A stretch of 64,000 nt of DNA, taken from contig JBMOIP010000013.1 in assembly GCA_049317265.1 (NCBI GenBank), positions 1-64,000 of the forward strand, written 5' to 3'. A program made the translations under genes and the position numbers. This document shows positions 53,061 to 61,733 of the stretch, piece after piece. The stretch's first letter is position 1. The number at the start of each line of letters is the position of its first letter. The notes beneath the pieces were generated by a model. The model did no database searches, was not told the origin of the DNA, and was given only the letters and a program-made list of their open reading frames with translations. Source of the DNA: CAIVAT01 sp049317265 (lineage in GTDB: Bacteria; Bacteroidota; Bacteroidia; Bacteroidales; FEN-979).

Positions 53061-53438
53061 TTATTCGTGCGTGTCAACCTTTATTATCCGTGCGTCGGCC
53101 CATAATTGCTCTATATTGTAGAACTGGCGCCGTTCTTCCTGAAAAATATGTACAACCACGTCGAAGTAATCGATCAAAATCCATTCCGCATTTTCAAAAC
53201 CCTCCCGGTGATATGGATTTAATCCTGTGATCCGCTTTACCTCTTCAGCCACGTGATCGGCAATGGCTTCAACCTGTGTACGTGAACTTCCATGACAGAT
53301 GACGAAAGCATCGCAAAGTGTTCCCTTCAATCCTGCAAAATCGAGGATGACCGGATTCCTGGCTAACTTGTCAGTCATGGCGGTACCTATGGCGCCAAGC
53401 AATATTTCGAGGGGATCTTGTTTCTTCTTTCGCGGCAT
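53061..53438 (-). CDS. rsfS: Ribosomal silencing factor RsfS
   Basis: A 125-residue cytoplasmic protein of the RsfS/Iojap family, which binds ribosomal protein L14 on the large subunit and blocks subunit joining when nutrients are scarce. The core DAFVICHGSSRTQVEAIADHVAEEV and REGFENAEWILIDYFDVVVHIFQEERRQFYNIEQLWADA are diagnostic. It is the first gene of the rsfS-ftsH run and lies 17 bases before ftsH by its longest start. Confidence 0.94.
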   Translation of the reverse strand: MPRKKKQDPLEILLGAIGTAMTDKLARNPVILDFAGLKGTLCDAFVICHGSSRTQVEAIADHVAEEVKRITGLNPYHREGFENAEWILIDYFDVVVHIFQEERRQFYNIEQLWADARIIKVDTHE

Positions 53439-53461
53439 GAAGGAAGGATTGTTTTATCTTG

Positions 53462-53469
53462 CAAAAGTA
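53462..53469 (-). promoter_or_regulatory. Candidate -7 element for the rsfS-ftsH-LUD-cdsA-psd run
   Basis: On the minus strand it reads TACTTTTG, an exact core match, 24 bases before the rsfS ATG. A second core, TATATTTG, lies directly upstream. A TTG 23 bases from the latter is slightly too far. Confidence 0.45.
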
Positions 53470-53487
53470 ATCAAATATAGTGTTCGT

Positions 53488-54198
53488 CTAGAAGTTTGGT
53501 TTCAATGCGTAGGTCTTGTAGAATTCCGTGATGCATCCTACCGCTTCTTCAGCAGTATCAACCACTTTGAAAATGTCAAGATCAGTTGCTGTGATATTCT
53601 GCCCTTCCAGCACCGTCGATTTGATCCAGTCGATCAGTCCCTGCCAGTACTTCCTGCCCACCAGGACGATAGGGAAGTTGACCAGCTTATGGGTCTGGAT
53701 GAGCGTTATGGCTTCGGTGAGTTCATCCAGGGTGCCAAAACCGCCGGGCAGGGCGATAAAGCCCATGGAGTATCGCATGAACATGGTTTTCCGGACATAG
53801 AAGAAGTTAAAGTTGATCAGCTTGTTCCGGTCGATGAAGGGGTTGGGGCTTTGTTCAAACGGGAGGTTGATGTTGAGTCCCACCGATTTTCCCCCGGCAA
53901 AATGGGCTCCTTTGTTGGCGGCTTCCATAATTCCCGGGCCACCGCCGGTGATGATACCGAACCCGGCCTTGGTCATAAGGTAGGCGATCTCTTCAGTAAG
54001 TTTGTAGTAGGGATGACCTTCCTTCGTGCGTGCCGATCCGAAGATAGAGACGCATGGGCCGATCCGGCTGAGTTTTTCAAATCCTTCCACCATTTCGGAG
54101 ATAACCTTCAGAATTTCCCAGGTGTCGTAGCTGATGGTCTCAGACCAGTTCTTGGGTTGAATGGATTGTTGCAGTTTTTCGATCTCTTCGGGTTGCAT
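53488..54198 (-). CDS. LOG-family (TIGR00730) Rossmann-fold protein
   Basis: A 236-residue cytoplasmic protein starting at ATG 54198. The open frame continues upstream to 54501, but that stretch is Arg/Gly-rich and lies in the 3' part of uvrA, so it is not used. GGGPGIMEAANKGAHFAGGKSVG and the LOG motif PGGFGTLDELTEA mark the lysine decarboxylase-like family. Many members act as cytokinin-activating phosphoribohydrolases on nucleotide monophosphates. The bacterial substrate is unknown here. It lies 86 bases downstream of uvrA on the same strand. Confidence 0.9.
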   Translation of the reverse strand: MQPEEIEKLQQSIQPKNWSETISYDTWEILKVISEMVEGFEKLSRIGPCVSIFGSARTKEGHPYYKLTEEIAYLMTKAGFGIITGGGPGIMEAANKGAHFAGGKSVGLNINLPFEQSPNPFIDRNKLINFNFFYVRKTMFMRYSMGFIALPGGFGTLDELTEAITLIQTHKLVNFPIVLVGRKYWQGLIDWIKSTVLEGQNITATDLDIFKVVDTAEEAVGCITEFYKTYALKPNF

Positions 54199-54284
54199 GT
54201 AGCGCTTGTTTGGTGGTTCAAAGGTAAAAAATATAACAGTACTGGTTTTTGACTCTGTTTCGGCTCTTTGTGAGCTTTCAGGTA

Positions 54285-57107
54285 TCAGGGGGTGTTCAGA
54301 ATATCCTTCAGGTAAAGCGCGGTAAAGCTTGTCTTGTGTTTGGCGACCTGCTCCGGGGTTCCCTGTGCCAGCACCTGTCCGCCCCGTTCGCCGCCTTCGG
54401 GACCTAAATCGATGACGTGGTCGGCCACTTTGATCACCTCCATGTTGTGTTCGATGACCAGGACTGTGTTTCCTTTTGCCACCAGTTTGTTGAGTACACA
54501 TAGTAGAACCTTCACATCTTCGAAATGGAGGCCGGTGGTGGGTTCATCGAGGATGTAGATCGTGTTGCCGGTATCGGTTTTTGAGAGCTCTGTTGCCAGT
54601 TTGACACGCTGCGCCTCACCGCCGGAAAGGGTTGTAGATTGTTGCCCAAGGGTAATGTAGCCCAGGCCTACTTCATTGAGTGTGCTGATTTTGTGTACGA
54701 TAAACGGAATGTTCTCGAAAAAGTCAACCGCCTGTTCGATGGTCATGTTGAGCACATCATTGATCGATTTGCCTTTGTACCGTACCTCAAGGGTCTCCCG
54801 GTTATAGCGGTGGCCGTAGCAGGTTTCGCACGGTACATAAACATCGGGAAGGAAGTTCATCTCGATCACGCGAAGACCGGCGCCTTTGCAGGTTTCGCAG
54901 CGCCCGCCCTTTACGTTGAAGGAGAACCTCCCTGGCAAGTAACCGCGAATTTTTGACTCCGGGAGTTCGGCAAACAGTTTCCGGATGTCGTCGAAGACCT
55001 TGGTGTAGGTGGCCGGATTCGACCTTGGCGTTCTTCCGATGGGAGATTGGTCTATTTCAATGACCTTATCCACATTTTTTAACCCGTCGATGGCTTTATA
55101 CGGCAGCGGCTTCTGGTCAGATTTATAGAAATGCTGGCTGAGGATCGGATAGAGCGTTTCGTTGATGAGCGAAGATTTCCCGCTGCCCGATAACCCGGTG
55201 ATGCAGATGAGGGTGCCAAGCGGAAGTTTCAGGTCGACGTTTTTGAGGTTGTTACCGGTCGCACCTGTGAGGGTCAGGAATTTCCCGTTTCCCTTTCTTC
55301 GTTCCTTTGGAACGTTGATTTTACGTTTTCCGCTGAGGTAGAGCCCGGTAAGGTGCGTGTCGTGCTTGACCTCTTCGGGGGTGCCCCGGGCGACGATCCT
55401 GCCCCCATGCACCCCTGCACCGGGGCCGATATCGATCACCATGTCAGCTGCCATGATGGTCTCCTGGTCATGTTCCACCACGATGACTGAATTTCCGGCA
55501 TCCCTGAGGCTTTTCAGAGCGTTGATCAGGCGAAGGTTGTCGTGCTGGTGCAGCCCGATGCTTGGCTCGTCGAGGATGTAAAGTACGCCGACCAGTTGCG
55601 ATCCGATCTGGGTGGCCAGCCTGATCCGCTGGCTCTCGCCGCCGGAAAGACTGCGTGCCGTACGGTTCAGGGTAAGGTAGCCAATTCCGACATCAAGGAG
55701 GAACTGTATCCTGGTTTTAATCTCACGGATAATTTCGTAGGAGATGGTGCGCTTTCGCTCATCCAGCCGGGTGCTGAGCTGGTCAAACCAGGCCGAAAGG
55801 TTTACCAGGTCGGTGTTGGCAAGTTCGGAGATGTTTTTCCCTCCAAGACGGAAATAGAGCGACTCTTTTTTCAGCCTGGCGCCGTTGCATTCGGGGCATG
55901 CCATCTTGTTCATGAAACTACTCACCCATTTCATGATGCCGGCAGGGGCAGCTTCAGCATTCTGGGAGTTGATAAAACTAACGATCCCTTCAAAATTCAG
56001 CGAATAGCTCGATGAGACGCCAAGGTATTCGTTTTTAACTCGAAAAACCTCATCTGATCCGTTTAAAATGACGTTGATGGCATTTTCGGAGATCTCCGAG
56101 ATGGGGGTGTTGATGTCGAACCCGTATTTTTCGCCGATTGCTTCTATCTGTTTGAAAATCCATGAGTTCTTGTACTCTCCGATGGGAACAATTCCACCTT
56201 TTTTAATGCTTTTCGAACGGTCGGGGATGATCTTGCTGATGTCGATTTCGGAGATCGTTCCGAGTCCGTTGCACTTCGGGCAGGCGCCATAGGGAGAATT
56301 AAAGGAGAATGAGTTTGGTTCCGGCTCGTCGTAAGAGATGCCAGAGGTAGGACACATCAGCAGCCGGCTGAAGTGGCGCGCATTGTTTGTTTCGTGGTCG
56401 AGTACCATCAGAACATCCTTGCCGTGTCGCATGGCGAGGTTCACAGAACTTGCCAGGCGTGTTTTGGAATCGTGGCGGGCGCTCACATGGTCAATCACAA
56501 TTTCGACATCGTGGATTTTATAACGGTCGAGCTGCAGTCCGTGGGAGATCTCCTTTACCTCCCCGTCGATGCGGACGTTGAGAAAACCCTGCTTCCGAAT
56601 CTGTTCAAAAAGTTCGCGGTAGTGTCCCTTTCTCCCTTTTACAACAGGAGCCAGGATGAGAATATCCTTGTCAGTATAGTTTGAGAGGATCAGTTCCACA
56701 ATCTGCTGTTCGCTGTACCGAACCATCAGCTCACCGGTAACGCTGGAGTAAGCATCTGAGGCACGCGCAAAGAGCAGTCGCATGAAATCGTAGATCTCCG
56801 TGATGGTTCCGACAGTTGAGCGGGGATTGCGGTTGGTCGATTTCTGTTCAATGGAGATGACCGGGCTGAGCCCGTTGATCTTATCAACATCCGGTCTTTC
56901 AAGATTACCGATAAATTGCCGGGCATAAGCCGAGAAGGTCTCCATATAGCGGCGCTGCCCCTCAGCATAGATGGTGTCAAATGCCAGGGAAGATTTCCCG
57001 CTGCCGCTTAATCCCGTAAACACCACCAACTTGTGCCGCGGGATGACCAGGTCAATGTTTTTCAGGTTGTGAACCCTCGCCCCAAATACTTCCAGATTTT
57101 CTTCCAC
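54285..57107 (-). CDS. uvrA: Excinuclease ABC subunit A
   Basis: The damage-recognition ATPase of nucleotide excision repair. 940 residues, the normal length, from GTG at 57107. Two ABC-type ATPase modules are seen: the first Walker A GLSGSGKSSLAFDTIYAEGQRRYMET near the N-terminus with its signature LSGGESQRIRLATQIGS, and the second GLSGSGKSSLINETL with LSGGEAQRVKLATEL. Zinc motifs CPKCNGLG, CPECNGARL and CETCKGAG/CETCYGH are present. It starts 24 bases after the stop of the lytic transglycosylase gene on the same strand. Confidence 0.98.
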   Translation of the reverse strand: MEENLEVFGARVHNLKNIDLVIPRHKLVVFTGLSGSGKSSLAFDTIYAEGQRRYMETFSAYARQFIGNLERPDVDKINGLSPVISIEQKSTNRNPRSTVGTITEIYDFMRLLFARASDAYSSVTGELMVRYSEQQIVELILSNYTDKDILILAPVVKGRKGHYRELFEQIRKQGFLNVRIDGEVKEISHGLQLDRYKIHDVEIVIDHVSARHDSKTRLASSVNLAMRHGKDVLMVLDHETNNARHFSRLLMCPTSGISYDEPEPNSFSFNSPYGACPKCNGLGTISEIDISKIIPDRSKSIKKGGIVPIGEYKNSWIFKQIEAIGEKYGFDINTPISEISENAINVILNGSDEVFRVKNEYLGVSSSYSLNFEGIVSFINSQNAEAAPAGIMKWVSSFMNKMACPECNGARLKKESLYFRLGGKNISELANTDLVNLSAWFDQLSTRLDERKRTISYEIIREIKTRIQFLLDVGIGYLTLNRTARSLSGGESQRIRLATQIGSQLVGVLYILDEPSIGLHQHDNLRLINALKSLRDAGNSVIVVEHDQETIMAADMVIDIGPGAGVHGGRIVARGTPEEVKHDTHLTGLYLSGKRKINVPKERRKGNGKFLTLTGATGNNLKNVDLKLPLGTLICITGLSGSGKSSLINETLYPILSQHFYKSDQKPLPYKAIDGLKNVDKVIEIDQSPIGRTPRSNPATYTKVFDDIRKLFAELPESKIRGYLPGRFSFNVKGGRCETCKGAGLRVIEMNFLPDVYVPCETCYGHRYNRETLEVRYKGKSINDVLNMTIEQAVDFFENIPFIVHKISTLNEVGLGYITLGQQSTTLSGGEAQRVKLATELSKTDTGNTIYILDEPTTGLHFEDVKVLLCVLNKLVAKGNTVLVIEHNMEVIKVADHVIDLGPEGGERGGQVLAQGTPEQVAKHKTSFTALYLKDILNTP

Positions 57108-57131
57108 AATAGTCTCGAAAAACAGTTTTAC

Positions 57132-58133
57132 TTAATGAATTTCATTGATTTTCAGCGTGTCGTGAAAAAATGTCTCACTTTCCGGGACTTTTTTCAACAA
57201 TGCGTCATAGCTGAGCGCTCCATCCTCGGGAATTTTAAAAATGTACGATTTACGGGAGGCGTTTGGCAGGCTGTAGTTCCTGATCCAGGGATTGAGTTCC
57301 CTTAAAACACGGTAGGTGACAGACATGGAACGCGCGAATTTGGGCAGGCTTGCAATAGCGCTGTCGACTGAAACAAGGCGAACCGGGATCTGGGGGTAGA
57401 AATCGCGCTCCCTAAGGTAAAAACCATACTGAACAGGATGATTGTATACCTCTCTCAACGCCATGATCCTGAATATATACCGGGAAGTTTCATCGTTGAG
57501 GTAGAGGTCGTAATAGTTATTCACGTTTTGGTTGTCCAGCGCCTTCCGAAGTCCTTCGAGTCCCCGGTTGTACGATGCTGCCACCAGGGTCCAGCTGTTA
57601 AACCTGGAATAGGCATCCCTGAAATAATCACAGGCTGCCTGGGTGGCTTTCTCCATGTTGTAGCGTTCATCAACCTTATCGTTGATCTCCAGTCCGTATT
57701 TTTGTCCGGTAGGTTTGATAAACTGCCAGTAACCTTCTGCGCCGGCTGGTGAGACTACATTGACAAGGTTGCTCTCTGCAACAGCGAGGAACTTGAAATC
57801 ATCAGGAATGCCATTCTTTTTCAGGATGGGTTCAATCACCGGGAACCAGCGGCCCGCCCGCTTGAACATCATGATGGAGGTGGAGTGCATAAAGGTGTTG
57901 GCAAGGATTTCACGTTCAAAAGCTTCCCTGATATAGTACTGATCTAATGGAACAGCCTCCCCGGCAAAAGCCGCCTTTGCAGGAGCTTCCGGCACAACTA
58001 CTTTCATGTACCTTCCGAACAGGCCCTGGTACTCCTTATCCCGGTCCCGTACCCCGGTGATTGCACACACGGAAAGGATGAAGATGGTGAGGAGCAGGAT
58101 GATGCCGGATATGTAGAAGGTTGGTTTTTTCAT
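57132..58133 (-). CDS. Membrane-anchored lytic transglycosylase (MltD-like, SLT domain)
   Basis: A 333-residue protein from ATG 58133; the frame opens earlier (58190), but those extra codons come from the octamer repeat array, so the later start is preferred. A signal-anchor helix (ISGIILLLTIFILSVCAI) precedes the transglycosylase domain (about 90-240). FKFLAVAESNLVNVVSPAGAEGYWQF places the catalytic Glu at residue 120, and LVAASYNRGLEGL matches the conserved second block. No LysM domain is clear, unlike full MltD, but a C-terminal segment (IRNYSLPNASRKSYIFKIP) resembles a short LysM-like or related fold. It cuts peptidoglycan glycan strands. Confidence 0.88.
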   Translation of the reverse strand: MKKPTFYISGIILLLTIFILSVCAITGVRDRDKEYQGLFGRYMKVVVPEAPAKAAFAGEAVPLDQYYIREAFEREILANTFMHSTSIMMFKRAGRWFPVIEPILKKNGIPDDFKFLAVAESNLVNVVSPAGAEGYWQFIKPTGQKYGLEINDKVDERYNMEKATQAACDYFRDAYSRFNSWTLVAASYNRGLEGLRKALDNQNVNNYYDLYLNDETSRYIFRIMALREVYNHPVQYGFYLRERDFYPQIPVRLVSVDSAIASLPKFARSMSVTYRVLRELNPWIRNYSLPNASRKSYIFKIPEDGALSYDALLKKVPESETFFHDTLKINEIH

Positions 58134-58141
58134 GATTGGTT

Positions 58142-58274
58142 GGTAAACTGGTAGACAAGTGGACAAGTGGACAAGTGGACAAGTGGACAAGTGGACAAGT
58201 GGACAAGTGGACGGGCGGACAGGCGGACGGTGTGCTTACCCGTTTACCCGTTTACCTGTTCACCTGATTACCCC
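58142..58274. repeat. Octamer tandem arrays within an inverted repeat, upstream of the lytic transglycosylase gene
   Basis: Seven perfect copies of GACAAGTG (58154-58209) are followed by three degenerate ones (to about 58233). A second array of five degenerate octamers follows (58235-58274; CTTACCCG, TTTACCCG, TTTACCTG and so on). The arms GGTAAACTGGTAG (58142-58154) and TTACCCGTTTACC (58236-58248) pair at 11 of 13 positions, so the first array is held inside an inverted repeat. The element lies between the rfbC stop and the transglycosylase start. Confidence 0.85.
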
Positions 58275-58283
58275 TTCACCATC

Positions 58284-58826
58284 CTAAAACGGACTGACAA
58301 CCTCTCCAAATCCGGGGGCAACCTTATCCTTTTCTGACACCAGCGGATCGGCGATGCCCCAGTTAATGTTCAGGTCGGGGTCGTTCCAGAGGATGCTTCC
58401 TTCTGAAACTTTGCTGTACACATTGGTGCATTTATAGAAAAAAATCGTGTCATCCTCCAGTGTAACGAACCCATGGGCAAAGCCGGCCGGGATCCAGTAC
58501 ATCCATTTGTTTTGTCCAGAAAGAACGATCGATTCCCACTTTCCGTATGTAGGAGAATTTTTCCGGATATCCACTGCCACATCCAGCACGGCGCCGCGCA
58601 TCACGCGGACCAGCTTCCCCTGGGCAAAGGGTGGAGCCTGGTAGTGAAGGCCGCGGAGGACTCCCTTCTTGGATTTAGATTCATTATCCTGCAGGAACTT
58701 GATGTCCAGTCCGGCTTTTAGGAATTTCTCATGACTGTAGGATTCAAAAAAATAGCCACGGTCGTCTTCAAAAACATCGGGTTTGACAATCAGTAAACCC
58801 TCCAGCGGAGTTGTTATTATTTCCAT
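58284..58826 (-). CDS. rfbC: dTDP-4-dehydrorhamnose 3,5-epimerase
   Basis: Third enzyme of dTDP-L-rhamnose synthesis, a cupin-fold epimerase of 180 residues. GLLIVKPDVFEDDRGYFFESYSHEKF, VLRGLHYQAPPFAQGKLVRVMRGAVLDVAVDIRKNSPTYGKW and IPAGFAHGFVTLEDDTIFFYKCTN are family-typical, including the catalytic histidine of GLHYQ. No rfbA, rfbB or rfbD is adjacent, so this is a detached member of the pathway. It is separated by a short gap from lpdA upstream and by the octamer element from the next gene downstream. Confidence 0.95.
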   Translation of the reverse strand: MEIITTPLEGLLIVKPDVFEDDRGYFFESYSHEKFLKAGLDIKFLQDNESKSKKGVLRGLHYQAPPFAQGKLVRVMRGAVLDVAVDIRKNSPTYGKWESIVLSGQNKWMYWIPAGFAHGFVTLEDDTIFFYKCTNVYSKVSEGSILWNDPDLNINWGIADPLVSEKDKVAPGFGEVVSPF

Positions 58827-58866
58827 ATTATGAGTTTCACTTTATCACAATTTCACATTTCGCCTC

Positions 58867-60255
58867 TTATAAATGCACACACTCGCCGTATGCCTGGGCA
58901 ACAGCCTCCATGATCGCTTCGCTCATGGTGGGATGGGGGTGAACGGCTTCGATGATCTCTTTTCCGGTAGTTTCCAGTTTACGGGCAACCACAACTTCTG
59001 CAATCAGTTCTGTGACATTTTCGCCGATCATGTGGGCGCCGAGCCATTCGCCATATTTGGCATCGAAAATTACTTTGATAAAACCATCCCGCGCACCCGA
59101 GGCTGTGGCTTTTCCGGAAGCGGTGAATGGAAATTTGCCAACCAGGATGTCATACCCTGCTTCCCTGGCGGCCTTTTCAGTCATCCCAACCGAAGCTATT
59201 TCCGGATGGGTGTAGGTACATCCGGGGATGTTGCCGTAATCAAGCGGCTCAACATGTTTCCCGGCAATTTTTTCCACGCAGATGATCCCTTCATGGGAGG
59301 CGACATGCGCCAGTGCCGGGCCTTTTACGATATCGCCAATGGCGTAATAACCGTCAATATTGGTTTTGTAGAAGTCGTCCACAACGACTTTGCCGCGTTC
59401 CGTGGCAATACCCACCTCTTCGAGGCCGATGCCTTCCAGGTTTGTGGCCACGCCCACTGCAGAGAGGACGATGTCGCAGGCGATCACCTCATCGCCTTTT
59501 TTTGTTTTAACGGTCACTTTACAACCATCGCCGGAAGTGTCGACTGATTCTACGGAAACTCCCGTCAATACTTTCATGCCCGACTTTTTAAACGAACGTT
59601 CCAGGGCTTTTGACACCTCTTCATCCTCGATGGGAACGATGTTGGGAAGCACTTCGATGAGGGTGACACTGGTGCCGATGGATTGGTAGAAATAGGCAAA
59701 TTCAGACCCGATGGCGCCTGAACCGACCACCACCAGCGCCTTTGGCTGAACCGGCAGGGTCATGGCTTCGCGGTAACCGATGATTTTTTTACCATCCTGT
59801 TTAAGGTTAGGCAGTTCGCGTGAGCGGGTACCCGTGGCGAGGATGATATGATTGGCTGAATATTCGGTTTTTAATCCGGCTTCGTCCGTTACTTCAACGA
59901 CCTTGCCTGGTTTTACTTTCCCAAAACCCTGTATATGTTCAACCTTGTTTTTCTTCAGCAGGAACTGAATCCCTTTGCTCATCTGGTCGGCCACATCACG
60001 GCTGCGTTTGATAATGGCTGGAAAATCGGCAGTTGGTTCCCCTGCAACGATGCCATAATCAACGGCATGCTTCAGATATTGGAAAACACTTGCACTTTTA
60101 AGGAGCGCTTTGGTTGGGATGCAACCCCAGTTGAGGCAGATCCCGCCCAGTTCGGCACGTTCAACAACGGCTACCCTGAAACCCAGCTGGGCAGCACGGA
60201 TGGCAGCAACATATCCGCCAGGACCGCTGCCAATCACAATGATATCGTAGTTCAT
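58867..60255 (-). CDS. lpdA: Dihydrolipoyl dehydrogenase
   Basis: The FAD-dependent E3 subunit shared by 2-oxo-acid dehydrogenases and the glycine cleavage system. 462 residues with the N-terminal FAD motif IGSGPGGYVAAIRAAQLG, the redox-active disulfide GGICLNWGCIPTKALL (Cys40, Cys45), the NAD-binding GSGAIGSEFAYFYQ and the C-terminal HPHPTMSEAIMEA with the active-site His. The E1 and E2 genes are not in this window. A strong promoter match lies just upstream. Confidence 0.97.
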   Translation of the reverse strand: MNYDIIVIGSGPGGYVAAIRAAQLGFRVAVVERAELGGICLNWGCIPTKALLKSASVFQYLKHAVDYGIVAGEPTADFPAIIKRSRDVADQMSKGIQFLLKKNKVEHIQGFGKVKPGKVVEVTDEAGLKTEYSANHIILATGTRSRELPNLKQDGKKIIGYREAMTLPVQPKALVVVGSGAIGSEFAYFYQSIGTSVTLIEVLPNIVPIEDEEVSKALERSFKKSGMKVLTGVSVESVDTSGDGCKVTVKTKKGDEVIACDIVLSAVGVATNLEGIGLEEVGIATERGKVVVDDFYKTNIDGYYAIGDIVKGPALAHVASHEGIICVEKIAGKHVEPLDYGNIPGCTYTHPEIASVGMTEKAAREAGYDILVGKFPFTASGKATASGARDGFIKVIFDAKYGEWLGAHMIGENVTELIAEVVVARKLETTGKEIIEAVHPHPTMSEAIMEAVAQAYGECVHL

Positions 60256-60278
60256 GATTTTCTGTTTTTTGGAATCGG

Positions 60279-60308
60279 CAAAGATACAAAAATCTCAGGT
60301 GCAGACAA
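60279..60308 (-). promoter_or_regulatory. Promoter for lpdA
   Basis: On the minus strand: TTG, 19 bases, then TATCTTTG, an exact match to both halves of the Bacteroidetes promoter. It lies about 25 bases upstream of the lpdA start codon. Confidence 0.7.
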
Positions 60309-60376
60309 TGAAAGGCAATGATAAAACCAATATAGATTTGAGTATGCAGTGCATATCAGGAAACCCGATAATGTCT

Positions 60377-60384
60377 TATATTTG
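60377..60384 (+). promoter_or_regulatory. Candidate -7 element for the FISUMP-domain gene
   Basis: TATATTTG matches TAnnTTTG exactly, 43 bases upstream of the ATG. No partner TTG at the usual distance. Confidence 0.35.
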
Positions 60385-60427
60385 CATGGAAGTCCGCACA
60401 GAATTAACTCCATAAACTTCAATTCAT

Positions 60428-61732
60428 ATGAAACCACAGCATTTTCTGATCTTCGTGTTTTTTCTTTTTTTTACAGGCGCAACCTTTGGACAACGGTCGG
60501 AGATTTCACTCACTTTCACAGGGAGGGCTAACGGAAGTTACGCACAGCTAGATAGCGTTCGGATTCACAATCTTGACAGAAATTGTGATACGACATTGAG
60601 GTGGCCGGATACTGTGTTTACAAAATTTAATGTTGGAATCGGCAATCTTACGAAAGAATCGGGTGGTTTGGAAGTGTATCAGAATACACCAAACCCGGTA
60701 ATCACAAGCACTTCTGTAAGGGTTTATGTTGCAAAACAAGGCCTGGTAAAGATTCAGGTTGCTGATATCCAGGGAAATATTCACACTTCGCTGGAGAAGC
60801 AGTTAACCCCCGGGTTCCATATTTTCCTCTTAATCCCCGGTAGTGAAAAGACCTACCTTTTTACAGCTATTCAATACAAAATGAAGCAAACCATTAAAAT
60901 TGCTGTCAGCGGGAATTCATCCTCATCAAAATGTTTGGTTGCCTACCTTGGAGAGGGAGACGAAAAGAGGACAACCAAACCTTCCTCCATCCTGAACCTG
61001 TTTCCATGGGCGCTTAAAGATAACCTGAAGATCACAGGTTATCACAATGGCATTACCGCCACGCTGACCGATGCCCCGGAAGGGAGCAAAACGGATACCC
61101 TCACTTTTTCAGTATTTACCTGCAATGCGCTGCTGATGGTGAACCATGTGGCAGGAGCCGTTGCGCCGGTTTCGAAAATTGTTACTTATACTGCCATTTC
61201 GAACATTCCCGGCGAACCAGCCAAATGCTGGATCACCAGCAACCTGGGATCCGATCACCAGGCAACAGCTTCCGATGATGTTACCGAACCCTCCGCCGGT
61301 TGGTACTGGCAGTTCAACCGCAAGCAGGGGTATATGCACGATGGAGTTACAAGGACGCCCAATACCATATGGGATCTTTCGAAAAATGAACCCCAGTACT
61401 GGCTGAGCGCCAATGATCCCTGTGCCCTGGAGTTGGGCAACGGCTGGCGTGTCCCAACCCATTCCGAATGGTTCAACGTGGATGCGGCCGGATTCTGGAC
61501 AGACCCTGTCGGACCATGGAATTCGCCATTGAGGCTCCACGCGGCCGGTTCTCTGAACGCGAGTAATGGCAAATTGATAAGCCGAGGCACCTATGGATTT
61601 TACTGGAGCAGTACCAGCCAGTGGTACATTGATGATTACTGCGGGATGTACTTTGTTTTCTATCCCGGACACAGCTACGTCGATTACAACTACAAAGGAT
61701 TCGGATTCTCCGTTCGTTGTGTCAGGGAGTAG
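60428..61732 (+). CDS. Exported protein with internal T9SS-type-A-like segment and C-terminal FISUMP domain
   Basis: A 434-residue exported protein. The signal peptide is FLIFVFFLFFTGATFGQ. A segment at about 80-145 (LEVYQNTPNPVITSTSVRVYVAKQG, then GFHIFLLIPG) looks like a T9SS type A sorting module, but it sits in the N-terminal half rather than at the end. The C-terminal about 170 residues match the Fibrobacter succinogenes major paralogous (FISUMP) domain: CWITSNLGSDHQATASDDVTEPSAGWYWQFNRKQGY, ANDPCALELGNGWRVPTHSEW and GFSVRCVRE. The domain is widespread in this phylum; some relatives carry a lectin-like fold. Its 3' end lies two bases from the convergent miaA gene. Function unknown. Confidence 0.78.
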   Translation: MKPQHFLIFVFFLFFTGATFGQRSEISLTFTGRANGSYAQLDSVRIHNLDRNCDTTLRWPDTVFTKFNVGIGNLTKESGGLEVYQNTPNPVITSTSVRVYVAKQGLVKIQVADIQGNIHTSLEKQLTPGFHIFLLIPGSEKTYLFTAIQYKMKQTIKIAVSGNSSSSKCLVAYLGEGDEKRTTKPSSILNLFPWALKDNLKITGYHNGITATLTDAPEGSKTDTLTFSVFTCNALLMVNHVAGAVAPVSKIVTYTAISNIPGEPAKCWITSNLGSDHQATASDDVTEPSAGWYWQFNRKQGYMHDGVTRTPNTIWDLSKNEPQYWLSANDPCALELGNGWRVPTHSEWFNVDAAGFWTDPVGPWNSPLRLHAAGSLNASNGKLISRGTYGFYWSSTSQWYIDDYCGMYFVFYPGHSYVDYNYKGFGFSVRCVRE

Positions 61733-61733
61733 A

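Noticed and set aside
53299..54252. A 317-codon plus-strand open frame spanning rsfS and the LOG-family gene
   Set aside because: It covers the opposite strand of two well-supported genes and their spacer; no domain seen.
54199..54501. Longer N-terminus of the LOG-family protein
   Set aside because: The extra 101 residues are Arg/Gly-rich low-complexity sequence, in part translated from the antisense frame of uvrA, and precede a normal ATG for the family.
58142..58274. Octamer array considered as a CRISPR
   Set aside because: The units are eight bases with no spacers between them, so it is a tandem repeat, not a CRISPR array.
60428..61732. FISUMP-domain protein considered as a diversity-generating retroelement target
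   Set aside because: No reverse transcriptase, template repeat or accessory gene is in the window; only the domain type is compatible.
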